Assembly (NCBI GenBank): GCA_050011895.1
Contig: JBEKIF010000006.1
Span: 127,914 to 191,913, forward strand
Direction: 5' to 3'
Length of the DNA: 64,000 nucleotides
Origin: DATBGO01 sp050011895
GTDB lineage: Bacteria > Actinomycetota > Actinomycetes > Streptosporangiales > Streptosporangiaceae
Of the stretch, positions 7,630-16,979 are shown piece after piece (positions within the stretch are counted from its first letter, which is position 1; every line of letters begins with the position of its first letter). Below the pieces are notes generated by a model. The model ran no database searches. It saw only the letters and a program-made list of their open reading frames with translations, and had not been told where the DNA came from. A program made the translations under genes and the position numbers.

Positions 7630-10600
7630 ATGTCGGACAAGGCGGGCGAGGAGAAGGACAATGACATCCTGCTGGCTGACGCGACCCGGGCTGCCGCCGG
7701 CGCCAGTGCGGACGTTGGCGACGTATCGGGCTACTTGCAGGCCTATTTCCGGCACGTGGCGATAGATGATCTTGCTGCGGCAGGGCCGGGACGGATCGCC
7801 GCGATAGCGATCGAGCAGGCCAGGTTTGCCGCGCACCGGTCGCAGGGGCGCGCGCTGGTCCGGATCGGGCCCGGGACGGCGATCGATCCGGCCAGGGACG
7901 TGATCTCCATTGTCACCGATGACATGCCCTTCCTCGTTGACTCGATATTGATGGAACTCGGCAGGCATCACCTGATACCCCGCCTGGTCGTCCATCCGCA
8001 GCTGCGGGTCAAGCGCGATGTCGCGGGGGCACTGCACGAGGTCCTCGGCGTGGTAGACGGCAGCGAGGCGGACCATGATGAGATCGCGGAGTCGTGGACG
8101 CATATCGAGATCGCCCGCCTGGATGAGACGGAGGCGGAGGGGCTCGAGGAGGACCTGCAGCGGATCCTGGGCGACGTGCGGGTAGCGGTCGAGGACTACC
8201 CGCGGATGCAGGCCAAGGCGGTGCTGCTCGCCGACGAGCTGGCCGTCTCCGGCGCGAGCCGCCCGCCGGCAGATGAGACAGGCGATCTGCCGGACGCCGA
8301 AGTCGAGGCACTGCTGCGGTGGCTGGCCGATGATCATTTCACCTTCCTTGGTTACCGCGAATACGACCTGGAGGACGGGCCTGACGGGTTGTGCCTGCGA
8401 GCGATCGCCGGCTCCGGGCTCGGCGTCCTGCGGCATGACAAGCACGGATCGAGCTCCTTCGCCGCGCTGCCTCCCGAGGTGCGGGCCAGGGCCCGGGAGC
8501 CCAAGCGGCTGGTCCTGACCAAGGCCAACTCGCGTTCCACCGTGCACCGGGCGACCTACCTCGACTACGTCTCCGTGAAACGGATCGACAGCGCTAACCA
8601 GGTGACCGGCGAGTACCGGTTCCTCGGGCTGTACACGCACAGCGCCTACACCGAGAGCATCACCCGGATTCCGGTACTGCGGCGCAGGCTGACCCGGGTG
8701 CTCGAGTCAGCCGGGCTGACTGCTGACAGCCACGACGGCAAGGACATGGCCGAGGTACTCGAGAGCTATCCGCGCGAGGAGCTGTTCCAGACCGGGGCGG
8801 CCGCGCTCATCCCGATCGCAGCCGGCGTGCTGCGGCTGCGGGAGCGCAGGCAGACCCGGCTGTTCTTGCGCAAGGACATCTACGGCAGGTACATGTCCTG
8901 CCTGGTGTACCTGCCCAGGGACCGGTATACCACCAGGGTCAGGCTGCGTGCGCAGGACATCCTGCGCACCGCCCTGAACGGGACACAGGTGGACTACAGC
9001 GTGATGATCGGCGAATCGCCAGTGGCCAGGGTGCAGATCGTGGTGCGGGTGCCGCGCGGTCGCCTGGTGCCCGACGTGGCCGCCGCCGAGTTGGAGCGGA
9101 AGATCGCGGCGGTGGTCAGGTCCTGGGATGACGACTTCGCCGCGGAGGCGACCCGCCAGCTTGGCGAGCAGCGCGCCCGGGCGCTGATCGCGATGTGCGG
9201 TAAGGCGATTCCTGAGACCTACAAGACGGACGTGCCGGCCAGCGCCGCGGTCAGCGACCTGGAGATGATCCTGCGGCTGCGGGAATCGGGCGGCACCGCC
9301 GCTTTCGAGCTGTGGGAGTCAGAGAGCTTCGTCGGCGGGATGCCGGTGAAGCACGCCAACGGCAGCGGCGCCAGCAGCAGCAGCGTAGGCGGCGGCAGCA
9401 GCGCAGGCAGAGGCGGCAGCAGCCCCGTCGGTGGCGGCAGCAGCGCGGGCGGTGGCGGCAGCAGCGCCGTCGGTGGCGGCAGCGGTGGCGGCAGCAGCGC
9501 GGGCGGAGGCGGCAGCAGCGCCGTCGGTGGCGGCAGCGGCGCCGTCGGTGGCGGCAGCGGCGCCGTCGGTGGCCGGCGGGTCTGGCGGCTGACGATCTAC
9601 CGCTCCGGTTCCCCGATCACGCTGACCGACGTGTTGCCCAGGCTTCAGCACATGGGCCTGGATGTCGTCGATGAGCACCCATATGAGTTCAGCACGGCGG
9701 AGCCATTCTGGATCTATGACTTCGGGCTGCGCAGGAAACGGCCAGGAAGTGACGCGGGCACCGGCGGGCAGGGCGGCACGTCCCGGGTGCCCGCCTCGGT
9801 TGACGCGGTCAAGGTGCTGTTCGAGGACGCCCTTGGCGCACTGTGGCGAGGGGACATCGAGGACGACGGGTTCAATGCGCTCGTCGTTGAAGCGCACCTG
9901 TCCTGGCAGCAGGTGATGGTGCTGCGCGCTTACGCCAAGTACCTGCGCCAGACCGGCAGCACGTTCAGCCAGGACTACGTGGAGCAGGTGCTGGCCGCCA
10001 ACATCACCGTCACCAGGCTGCTGGTGCGGTTGTTTGAGTCCAGGTTCGATCCGGACCGGCGGCATGGCGAGGTCGAGCGCAGCGAAGCGATCGCCGAGGA
10101 GATCCGCGGTGAGCTTGACGAGGTCGCGAGCCTCGACCAGGACCGGATCCTGCGGGCCTACTTCGGCCTGATCAGGGCCACCTTGCGGACCAACCATTTC
10201 CAAGGCCGCCAGGGCGAGCAACCGCCATACTTCGTGGTCAAGCTGGATGCGGCACGGGTCCCTGATCTGCCCGCACCGCGGCCCAAGTTCGAGCTGTTCG
10301 TCTACTCGCCGCGGCTGGAGGGCGTCCACCTGCGATTCGGCGATGTGGCCAGGGGCGGGCTGCGCTGGTCGGACCGGCGCGAGGACTTCCGCACCGAGAT
10401 CCTCGGCCTGGCGAAGGCGCAGGAGGTCAAGAACTCGGTCATCGTCCCGTCCGGCGCCAAGGGCGGGTTCGTCTGCAAGCAGCTTGGCGATCCCGGCGAC
10501 AGGGAGGCATATCAGGCCGAGGTGCTCGCCAGCTACCAGATGTTCATCAGCGCCATGCTTGATGTGACCGACAATCTCGTGGCAGCGCAGATCGTGCCGC

Positions 10601-12765
10601 CCAGCGGGGTGGTCCGTCATGACCGCAACGACCCCTACCTGGTGGTTGCCGCGGACAAGGGCACGGCGACGTTCTCCGATACGGCCAACGAGATTGCGAT
10701 CAAGCGCGGGTTCTGGCTGGGCGACGCGTTCGCCTCGGGCGGCTCGGAGGGCTATGACCACAAGAAGATGGGCATCACCGCGCGCGGCGCCTGGGAATCG
10801 GTCAAATTCCACTTCCAGACGCTGGGGACCAACGTCGAGGACACCGAGTTCACCGTCGTGGGAATCGGTGACATGTCCGGTGATGTGTTCGGCAACGGGA
10901 TGCTGCTGTCGAAGCACATCAAGCTGGTGGCCGCCTTCGACCACCGGCACCTGTTCGTCGACCCCGATCCCGATCCCGCGGCCAGCTTCGCCGAACGGGC
11001 CAGGCTCTTCGCGCTGCCCAGGTCGTCATGGAACGACTACGACGAATCGCTGATCTCCGGAGGCGGCGGGGTGTGGCCGCGCAGCGCCAAGTCGGTGCCG
11101 GTCACGCCCGAGATGCAGGCGGTACTCGGGATCGCCGAAAGCGTGACCGCGCTCGCGCCCGACCAGCTGATCTCGGCAATCCTCGCGGCGCCGGTCGACC
11201 TGTTGTGGAACGGCGGGATCGGAACATACGTCAAGGGCACGACGCAGACCCAGGCCGATGCTGACGACCGGTCGAACGACGCCGTCCGGATTGACGCCTC
11301 GCAGCTGCGGGCCAGGGTGGTCGGCGAGGGCGGAAACCTGGGCCTGACGCAGGAAGCCAGGATTGAGTTCGCGCTGTCCGGCGGCCTCGTCAACACCGAC
11401 TTCATCGATAATTCCGCGGGCGTGGATACCTCGGACCACGAGGTCAACATCAAGATCCTGCTGGACGGGGCGGTTCGCGGCGACGAGCTCAGCCGCGCCG
11501 GGCGCAATGAGCTGCTGCACGAGATGACCGATGAGGTCGGCCATCTCGTGCTGCAGCACAACTACCAGCAGAACCGGGCCCTGGCCGCGGCCCGTGCGCA
11601 AGCCAGCTCGATGCTGCACGTGCATTCCCGCTACATACGCAAGCTCGAACGCGACCGGCAGGGCCGGCGCAGCCTCGATGTGCTGCCCGGCGACAAGGAG
11701 GTCGCCGAGCGGCGGTCGGCCGGGACCGGCCTGACCGCGCCGGAATTCTCGGTGCTGCTCGCGCAGACCAAGATCGCGGCGGCCCAGGAGATCCTCGATT
11801 CCCGGCTGCCCGATGACCCCTTCCTGCGCGGGGCGCTGACCAAGTACTTCCCCATCCCGCTGCAGGAGCGCTTTGCCCGCCGGATGGGATCCCATCCGCT
11901 GCACCGGGAGATCATCACCACCGCTGTCGTCAACGACATGGTGGACCGGTCAGGGATCACCTTCCTGTTCCGCATCAACGAGGAGACCGGCGCGTCCGTC
12001 CCCGACACCACGGCAGCCTGGCTGGTTGCCCGCGCGGTCTTCGACATGCCGGGCTTCTGGGCGCAAGTGGAGGCGCTCGACGGCAAGGTGGACACTGCCG
12101 TCCAGATCCTGCTCGCGCTGGAAGGCCGCAAGCTCACCGAGCGTGCCACCCGCTGGCTGCTGCACAGCCGCCGGGCATCCTTCGATATCCAGGAGACCGT
12201 CGATTTCATGGCAGGCGGTGTCGTCACCGTGGCCGCGGGGATTCCCAAGCTGCTCATCGGACGGGACCTGGCCGGGTTCGATGAGCGCAAGGACTCGTTT
12301 ACCTCGCGCGGCGTTCCCGGCGAACTCGCCGAGCGCGTGGCCGCCATGGTGCCCGCGTACTCCGCCTTTGACATTGTGGACACCGCCGCCGGAATCGGGC
12401 GCTCGGTCGAGGAGACAACCGAGGTGTACTTCGATCTCGCTGACCGGCTGCAGATCACCAGGCTGCGGGACCGCATTACCGCGCTGCCCAGGGACGAGCG
12501 CTGGAATACGATGGCCCGCGCCGCGCTCCGCGATGATCTTTATACCGCGCATGCAGCGATGACCAGGGACGTACTCATGGTGACGGGTCCGGGCAGTCCT
12601 GAGGAACGGCTGGCCGCCTGGACGGAGCGGAACGACTCCGCCGTGCGCCGGGCGACCCAGACGCTCACCGAGATCTGGGAGAGCGATGCCTTTACGGTGG
12701 CCACCCTGTCGGTCGCGGTCCGCGCCATCCGGACCCTGGTGGCGACCAGCACGCTGCCAGGCTGA
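7630..12765 (+). CDS. gdh: NAD-specific glutamate dehydrogenase, large (180-kDa) type
   Basis: Oxidative deamination of glutamate to 2-oxoglutarate, cytosolic, the very large NAD-GDH class of actinobacteria (family length about 1,600-1,650). ATG at 7630 has AAAGGGGA nine bases upstream; GTG at 7621 is an alternative. N-terminal ACT-like regulatory regions contain PFLVDSILMEL. The catalytic domain starts near residue 850 with LRFGDVARGGLRWSDR, and VPSGAKGGFVCK carries the catalytic Lys region near 942. The dinucleotide-binding part contains IGDMSGDVFGNGML. Residues about 577-648 are a Gly/Ser repeat insertion, making the protein 1,711 residues. With PruA upstream this supports proline-to-2-oxoglutarate catabolism. 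Confidence 0.96.
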   Translation: MSDKAGEEKDNDILLADATRAAAGASADVGDVSGYLQAYFRHVAIDDLAAAGPGRIAAIAIEQARFAAHRSQGRALVRIGPGTAIDPARDVISIVTDDMPFLVDSILMELGRHHLIPRLVVHPQLRVKRDVAGALHEVLGVVDGSEADHDEIAESWTHIEIARLDETEAEGLEEDLQRILGDVRVAVEDYPRMQAKAVLLADELAVSGASRPPADETGDLPDAEVEALLRWLADDHFTFLGYREYDLEDGPDGLCLRAIAGSGLGVLRHDKHGSSSFAALPPEVRARAREPKRLVLTKANSRSTVHRATYLDYVSVKRIDSANQVTGEYRFLGLYTHSAYTESITRIPVLRRRLTRVLESAGLTADSHDGKDMAEVLESYPREELFQTGAAALIPIAAGVLRLRERRQTRLFLRKDIYGRYMSCLVYLPRDRYTTRVRLRAQDILRTALNGTQVDYSVMIGESPVARVQIVVRVPRGRLVPDVAAAELERKIAAVVRSWDDDFAAEATRQLGEQRARALIAMCGKAIPETYKTDVPASAAVSDLEMILRLRESGGTAAFELWESESFVGGMPVKHANGSGASSSSVGGGSSAGRGGSSPVGGGSSAGGGGSSAVGGGSGGGSSAGGGGSSAVGGGSGAVGGGSGAVGGRRVWRLTIYRSGSPITLTDVLPRLQHMGLDVVDEHPYEFSTAEPFWIYDFGLRRKRPGSDAGTGGQGGTSRVPASVDAVKVLFEDALGALWRGDIEDDGFNALVVEAHLSWQQVMVLRAYAKYLRQTGSTFSQDYVEQVLAANITVTRLLVRLFESRFDPDRRHGEVERSEAIAEEIRGELDEVASLDQDRILRAYFGLIRATLRTNHFQGRQGEQPPYFVVKLDAARVPDLPAPRPKFELFVYSPRLEGVHLRFGDVARGGLRWSDRREDFRTEILGLAKAQEVKNSVIVPSGAKGGFVCKQLGDPGDREAYQAEVLASYQMFISAMLDVTDNLVAAQIVPPSGVVRHDRNDPYLVVAADKGTATFSDTANEIAIKRGFWLGDAFASGGSEGYDHKKMGITARGAWESVKFHFQTLGTNVEDTEFTVVGIGDMSGDVFGNGMLLSKHIKLVAAFDHRHLFVDPDPDPAASFAERARLFALPRSSWNDYDESLISGGGGVWPRSAKSVPVTPEMQAVLGIAESVTALAPDQLISAILAAPVDLLWNGGIGTYVKGTTQTQADADDRSNDAVRIDASQLRARVVGEGGNLGLTQEARIEFALSGGLVNTDFIDNSAGVDTSDHEVNIKILLDGAVRGDELSRAGRNELLHEMTDEVGHLVLQHNYQQNRALAAARAQASSMLHVHSRYIRKLERDRQGRRSLDVLPGDKEVAERRSAGTGLTAPEFSVLLAQTKIAAAQEILDSRLPDDPFLRGALTKYFPIPLQERFARRMGSHPLHREIITTAVVNDMVDRSGITFLFRINEETGASVPDTTAAWLVARAVFDMPGFWAQVEALDGKVDTAVQILLALEGRKLTERATRWLLHSRRASFDIQETVDFMAGGVVTVAAGIPKLLIGRDLAGFDERKDSFTSRGVPGELAERVAAMVPAYSAFDIVDTAAGIGRSVEETTEVYFDLADRLQITRLRDRITALPRDERWNTMARAALRDDLYTAHAAMTRDVLMVTGPGSPEERLAAWTERNDSAVRRATQTLTEIWESDAFTVATLSVAVRAIRTLVATSTLPG
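9360..9575 (+). repeat. Gly-Ser linker minisatellite inside NAD-GDH
   Basis: Tandem GGCGGCAGCAGCG and GTCGGTGGCGGCAGC units encode repeated GGGSSAGGGGSSAVGGG sequence between two conserved parts of the protein. The frame is preserved and the insertion lies between the regulatory and catalytic portions, so it looks like a tolerated flexible linker. Confidence 0.9.
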
Positions 12766-12766
12766 G

Positions 12767-12847
12767 AAGCAGGCTGACGAAGCCGGGACTGGGAAGCCGG
12801 GACTGGGAAGCAGGCTGACCAAGCCGGGACTGGGAAGCCGGGACTGG
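12767..12847. repeat. 41-bp tandem direct repeat, two copies
   Basis: Two copies of a 41-bp unit (beginning AAGCAGGCTGAC, with one substitution) lie immediately after the gdh stop. Each unit itself contains the 15-bp sequence AAGCCGGGACTGGGA and a partial second copy of it. The rest of the gap up to prfB (to 13007) shows no clear gene. Confidence 0.85.
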
Positions 12848-13007
12848 AATGTGCTGCTCACTGGCCAGTCTGCCGGGCTGATCAAGCGCCCGAAAACTGT
12901 CACTGAGCGGCCACGCTGAGCAGGCAAATCAGGCGGCGCACGAGGTCCGCGCAGTGATCGGTACGGCCGAAACCTACGGCTTGTCAGCCTCGCGTAGGCT
13001 TTCCCGC

Positions 13008-14111
13008 ATGGCTATCGACCCAGCGGGTGAGCTCTCTGAGCTGTCGTCCAAGCTCGCCAGCGTCGAAGCCGTCCTGGACCCCGATGCGATGCGCAAGGAG
13101 GCCGACGGCTTGCGCCAGCGTGCCTCCGATCCTGGTCTCTGGAGCGACCAGGAACAGGCGCAGGCGGTCACTCGCAGGCTCTCCTATCTCGAGGGCGAGC
13201 TGGCCAGGCTTGATGGCCTGGGCAGGCGGCTCGACGACACCAAGGTGATGTTCGAGCTCGCGGATAGCGAGAACGACCAGCCGACGCGCGAGGAGGCCAC
13301 CCGTGACCTGGCCCGGCTGCGTAAGGAGATAGACCAGCTGGAGATCAGGACGTTGCTGGCCGGGGAGTACGACGCCCGCGAGGCACTGATCTCGATCAAC
13401 GCGCAGGCGGGCGGCGCCGACGCGGCCGACTGGGCCGAGGGTCTGCAGCGAATCTACCTGCGCTGGGCGGAGCGGCACGGCTACCCGACTGAGGTCTACG
13501 ACACCTCCTACGCGGAAGAGGCCGGGATTAAGTCGACTACCTTCGCGATCAAGGCGCCCTATGCGTATGGGACGCTGCGCGGCGAGCACGGCACGCACCG
13601 GATGGTCCGTATCTCCAAGTACGACAACCAGGGGCGCAGGCAGACCTCGTTTGCTGGCGTCGACGTGATCCCGGTGGTCCAGCAGGCCGACCACATCGAG
13701 GTACCCGAGGACGAACTGCGTATTGACGTGTTCCGGTCGAGCGGGCCAGGCGGCCAGGGCGTCAACACCACCGACTCGGCCGTCCGGATCACCCACCTGC
13801 CGACCGGGATCGTGGTCTCCTGCCAGAACGAGCGCAGCCAGATCCAGAACCGGGCCACCGCCATGGCGGTCTTGCAGGCCAAGCTCCTCGAGCGCAAGCG
13901 GGAGGAGCAGCAGGCGAAGATGGCTCAGTTGCGCGGTGAGCACGCGGGAAGCTGGGGCACCCAGATCCGCAACTATGTCCTGCACCCGTACCAGAACATC
14001 AAGGACCTGCGGACCGGCTATGAGACAGGAAACACCGCGGCCGTCCTCGACGGCGAGATCGACGACTTCATCGAGGCGGAGATCCGCTGGCTCCGCACCC
14101 AGGGGCTGTAG
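13008..14111 (+). CDS. prfB: Peptide chain release factor 2 with altered recognition tripeptide
   Basis: Class-I release factor that recognises UGA/UAA and triggers peptidyl-tRNA hydrolysis. ATG at 13008 gives 367 residues; no programmed frameshift site is seen near codon 25. The hydrolysis motif GGQ is intact (residues 248-250, SSGPGGQGVNTTDSAVR), and RF2-type flanks are present (EEAGIKSTTFAIKAPYAYG, LHPYQNIKDLRT). Where RF2 normally has the S-P-F tripeptide (HRLVRISPFDNQ in related actinobacteria), this protein has HRMVRISKYDNQ: Ser203 kept, Lys204 for Pro, Tyr205 for Phe. The neighbouring ftsE-ftsX-smpB order is the standard actinobacterial location of the housekeeping gene, arguing against a decayed paralogue. 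Confidence 0.95.
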   Translation: MAIDPAGELSELSSKLASVEAVLDPDAMRKEADGLRQRASDPGLWSDQEQAQAVTRRLSYLEGELARLDGLGRRLDDTKVMFELADSENDQPTREEATRDLARLRKEIDQLEIRTLLAGEYDAREALISINAQAGGADAADWAEGLQRIYLRWAERHGYPTEVYDTSYAEEAGIKSTTFAIKAPYAYGTLRGEHGTHRMVRISKYDNQGRRQTSFAGVDVIPVVQQADHIEVPEDELRIDVFRSSGPGGQGVNTTDSAVRITHLPTGIVVSCQNERSQIQNRATAMAVLQAKLLERKREEQQAKMAQLRGEHAGSWGTQIRNYVLHPYQNIKDLRTGYETGNTAAVLDGEIDDFIEAEIRWLRTQGL

Positions 14112-14195
14112 CCGCGCCGTAACCCGTTTGCAACGACGCGGGCTGACGATTCTCCTGGCGCCCGCACCACCGCCTGGTGCGCAACAGGAGGATTC

Positions 14196-14783
14196 GTGAA
14201 TATTCTGCCCAGTGGTACCGTCCGGCGGTGTGCCCGCGCGGCCATCCTGGCGTGCCTGCCTGCCATCGCCCTGCTGGCCGCCGGATGCGGCGGCTCCGGC
14301 AGCCCGAGCGTGCCCGGCGCGCCGGCCAGCACCCCGAAGAGCGGCTCTACCGACGGCCAGCCTGCTACTCAGCAGCCGGCCGCCGCAGCTTCGACGCCAA
14401 CGTCGCCGTCGCTCGGCAACACCACCGTCGACGCGTGCAAGCTGCTGACCCCTGCCGAGATCGCGAGCGTGCTCGGGGAGAAGGTCGCGCCATTGGCCGA
14501 TTCGCTGCCCGGTCAGGACTACTCATGCGCAACTGACACCGGCTCGGACTCGGGCACCTACATCATCGTCTCGGTGACCGTGCACGGGAACGCGGACTCG
14601 CAGGCCCTCAACCTGGACAGGCCGGCCAACGCGCAGAACGTCTCCGGGCTCGGCAGCGATGCGTTCTGCTCGCCCACTGACTTCCTGCTCGAGGTCCTGG
14701 ACGGAACCAACCTGCTGGACATCGGGTCGAACTCGTGCGCTCACTCCGAGGCACTGGCCCGGATCGCGCTGCCTAAGCTCTGA
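14196..14783 (+). CDS. Putative secreted lipoprotein (DUF3558-like)
   Basis: A 195-residue predicted lipoprotein. A basic N-region (VRRCAR) is followed by a hydrophobic segment and the lipobox LLAAGC near residue 31, then a Ser/Pro/Thr/Gln-rich linker to about residue 75. The folded part contains DACKLLTPAEIASVLGEKV, the signature opening of DUF3558-type domains, and two further cysteines. GTG start at 14196 has a strong AGGAGG five bases upstream. Role unknown; expected on the outer face of the membrane. It stands alone between prfB and ftsE. Confidence 0.8.
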   Translation: MNILPSGTVRRCARAAILACLPAIALLAAGCGGSGSPSVPGAPASTPKSGSTDGQPATQQPAAAASTPTSPSLGNTTVDACKLLTPAEIASVLGEKVAPLADSLPGQDYSCATDTGSDSGTYIIVSVTVHGNADSQALNLDRPANAQNVSGLGSDAFCSPTDFLLEVLDGTNLLDIGSNSCAHSEALARIALPKL

Positions 14784-15000
14784 CGGAACCAAGATCGATC
14801 AGGCCCCAGCCCGTCCGTGAAGCGGTCCGGGGCATGGCAGGCGGGTCATGGACGGCAGAGAACTTTGTGGAGGGGCCCCGTCCAGTTGCCGCGAAGTCGG
14901 GGCGTCTCAGCGTTCGGGCAGCGTCGGATGCGGACCCGTCGGGACAATATCGATCATGCTGCTAGTGATGGCCCACCGTTCGTGATCTCGCCACGCACGG

Positions 15001-15189
15001 TCAGTGCGCCACGTGCTCCAGGGCCAGCATCAGTGCCAGCAGCAGGATCAGCGCGACGGCCAGGAACGGCACGGTCAGGCCGGACCCGTGATGGTGGTGC
15101 ACCCGGGTCCGGGCAGCCTGGCAGACTGGGCACCGGCCTTCCGCTACCGGTCCAGCGCACTGGGCACAGATCAGGTGCTCGCAGCTCAT
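15001..15189 (-). CDS. Small zinc-ribbon membrane protein next to ftsE
   Basis: A 62-residue protein read leftward, divergent from ftsE. It begins MSCEHLICAQCAGPVAEGRC and contains four paired cysteines in CxxC spacing (CAQC, CPVC), forming a probable zinc ribbon, then a His-rich spacer (VHHHHG) and one C-terminal transmembrane helix (LTVPFLAVALILLLALML). A GGAGGG ribosome-binding sequence precedes the ATG. A zinc finger plus a C-terminal tail anchor suggests a membrane-tethered cytosolic sensor or adaptor, but function is unknown. I believe similar small proteins occur at this position in other actinomycetes. Confidence 0.75.
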   Translation of the reverse strand: MSCEHLICAQCAGPVAEGRCPVCQAARTRVHHHHGSGLTVPFLAVALILLLALMLALEHVAH

Positions 15190-15345
15190 CTGGGGTCCCT
15201 CCGGGCCGGTGCCACCCGGTCACTTCGTCGATGTTGGACGTTCCTAGCCAGTTTCCCCCCTAGACTGGCCGGGGGCCAAACTGGGGCACCGTTTACCGTC
15301 CCGGCTAGGCATGTCCGCATTCCCCCGAGCGCGTGTGATGGGCCA

Positions 15346-16035
15346 GTGATCCACTTCGACAACGTCACCAAGATGTACCCGAGCCAGAACCGTCCCGCCC
15401 TGGAGAGCGTCAACCTCGACGTCGAAAAGGGCGAGTTCGTCTTCCTGGTCGGGCCGTCCGGGTCAGGCAAGTCAACCTTCCTGCGGCTCGTGCTCAAGGA
15501 GGAGCGGCCGACCGAGGGACGGATCCACGTGGCCGGCAAGGATCTCGCCAGGCTGACCAACTGGAAAGTGCCGCACCTGCGCCGCAGGATCGGCTGCGTC
15601 TTCCAGGACTTCAGGTTGCTGCCGCAGAAGAACGTCTACCAGAACATCGCCTTCGCACTCGAGGTCATCGGCAAGCCGCGGCGGTTCATCCGCAAGGTGG
15701 TTCCCGAGGTCATCGACCTGGTCGGCCTGGATGGCAAGCGGGACCGGATGCCCGATGAGCTATCTGGCGGGGAACAGCAGCGGGTCGCCATGGCCCGGGC
15801 GTTCGTGAACCGTCCGATGATCTTGCTGGCCGACGAGCCTACGGGCAACATCGACCCGGCCACCTCCATCGGCATCATGAAGGTGCTCGACCGCATCAAC
15901 CGGACAGGCACCACCGTCGTCATGGCCACGCACGATGCGGCGATCGTGGACTCCATGCGCAAGCGCGTCATCGAGCTCGAATACGGCAAGGTGGTGCGCG
16001 ACCAGTCGCGCGGGGTGTACGGCCAGGCCTACTGA
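15346..16035 (+). CDS. ftsE: Cell division ATP-binding protein FtsE
   Basis: ATPase of the FtsEX complex at the inner membrane, which transmits ATP hydrolysis across the membrane to control cell-wall hydrolases at division. GTG at 15346 begins VIHFDNVTKMYP, the standard N-terminus, giving 229 residues. The long upstream open frame is not conserved and is rejected. Walker A GPSGSGKST, Q-loop FQDFRLLP, signature LSGGEQQRVAMARA, Walker B ILLADEPTG and H-loop MATHD are all present. ftsX follows after 32 bases. Confidence 0.96.
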   Translation: MIHFDNVTKMYPSQNRPALESVNLDVEKGEFVFLVGPSGSGKSTFLRLVLKEERPTEGRIHVAGKDLARLTNWKVPHLRRRIGCVFQDFRLLPQKNVYQNIAFALEVIGKPRRFIRKVVPEVIDLVGLDGKRDRMPDELSGGEQQRVAMARAFVNRPMILLADEPTGNIDPATSIGIMKVLDRINRTGTTVVMATHDAAIVDSMRKRVIELEYGKVVRDQSRGVYGQAY

Positions 16036-16067
16036 CCGGCGGCAGGCGACTACCGAGGGACAGCGAC

Positions 16068-16979
16068 ATGCGCGCGCAGTTTATTTTTCATGAGGTCTGG
16101 ATTGGCCTGCGACGGAATCTGACGATGACAGTCGCACTCGTCGTGGTGGTCGCGATCAGCCTCGCCCTGCTCGGCACCGGGCTGCTCTTCGTCAAGCAGG
16201 TCGACAACACCAGGACCTACTGGCAGGGCAAGGTCCAGCTATCGGTCTACCTGTGCACGGCGGCGATCGCCAGCCCGCAGTGCACCCACAACGGGCCAGC
16301 GACGGATGCTGAGAAGACCCAGATCAGGCAGCAACTCGCCGGGCTGCCGCAGGTCTCCACGGTCACCTATCTGTCCCAGAACCAGGCGTTCGCGCAGTTC
16401 AAGCAGGAGTTCTCGCAGGACCCCGCGTTCGTAAGCCTGACCAGCAGGGGGGACATACCCGACTCGTTTCAGGTGCGGCTCAAGAACACCGAGGCGGATG
16501 CGGGCATCGTCGCGGAAAGCATCGATGGCGCGCCCGGCGTGGACCAGGTGCTCTACCCGTCATCGATCCTTGACAAGTTCTACAAACTGCTTGACGGGGC
16601 CAGGAACGCGGTCGTGATCATCGCCATTATCTTGATCATCGCGGCGATTCTCCTGGTCGCCAACACGATCCGGCTCTCGGCGTTCAACCGCCGCCGGGAA
16701 ACGAGCATCATGCGGCTGGTCGGCGCCTCCAATTTCTACGTGCAGCTGCCGTTCCTGGTCGAGGGCATGATCGCGGGAATCTTTGGCTGGCTGCTCGCGG
16801 CCGGCCTGCTGATCGCGGTAAAGTCCCTCGGTCTCAACGCGCTGCAGGGATATTTCTCCTTCGATGTGCAGCTGAGCGGCACCGACCTGATCGAGGTCAT
16901 CGTCTTGACCCTGATCGTCGGCGTGCTGCTGACCGGGGCGACCTCCTTCCTCACGCTCAGGCGGTACCTGCGCGTATGA
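16068..16979 (+). CDS. ftsX: Cell division protein FtsX
   Basis: Membrane subunit of FtsEX, 303 residues. One transmembrane helix near residues 20-45 (TVALVVVVAISLALLGTGLLF), a large extracytoplasmic domain to about 175 containing two cysteines (CTAAIASPQC), then three C-terminal helices from about residues 183, 230 and 272, the usual FtsX topology. The extracytoplasmic loop normally contacts a peptidoglycan hydrolase. The stop overlaps the smpB start (ATGA), so translation of the two is coupled. Confidence 0.95.
   Translation: MRAQFIFHEVWIGLRRNLTMTVALVVVVAISLALLGTGLLFVKQVDNTRTYWQGKVQLSVYLCTAAIASPQCTHNGPATDAEKTQIRQQLAGLPQVSTVTYLSQNQAFAQFKQEFSQDPAFVSLTSRGDIPDSFQVRLKNTEADAGIVAESIDGAPGVDQVLYPSSILDKFYKLLDGARNAVVIIAIILIIAAILLVANTIRLSAFNRRRETSIMRLVGASNFYVQLPFLVEGMIAGIFGWLLAAGLLIAVKSLGLNALQGYFSFDVQLSGTDLIEVIVLTLIVGVLLTGATSFLTLRRYLRV

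Noticed and set aside
7030..8640. 536-codon leftward open frame spanning the end of aacS, the TDO-like gene and the start of gdh
   Set aside because: Runs antisense through three plus-strand frames with good motifs and shows no family features.
9319..10950. 543-codon leftward open frame inside NAD-GDH
   Set aside because: Antisense to conserved GDH sequence, and its start portion is the translated Gly/Ser repeat; no recognisable protein.
15004..15345. N-terminal extension of ftsE to 15004
   Set aside because: The extension is antisense to the zinc-ribbon gene and is not FtsE-like; the canonical N-terminus begins at GTG 15346.
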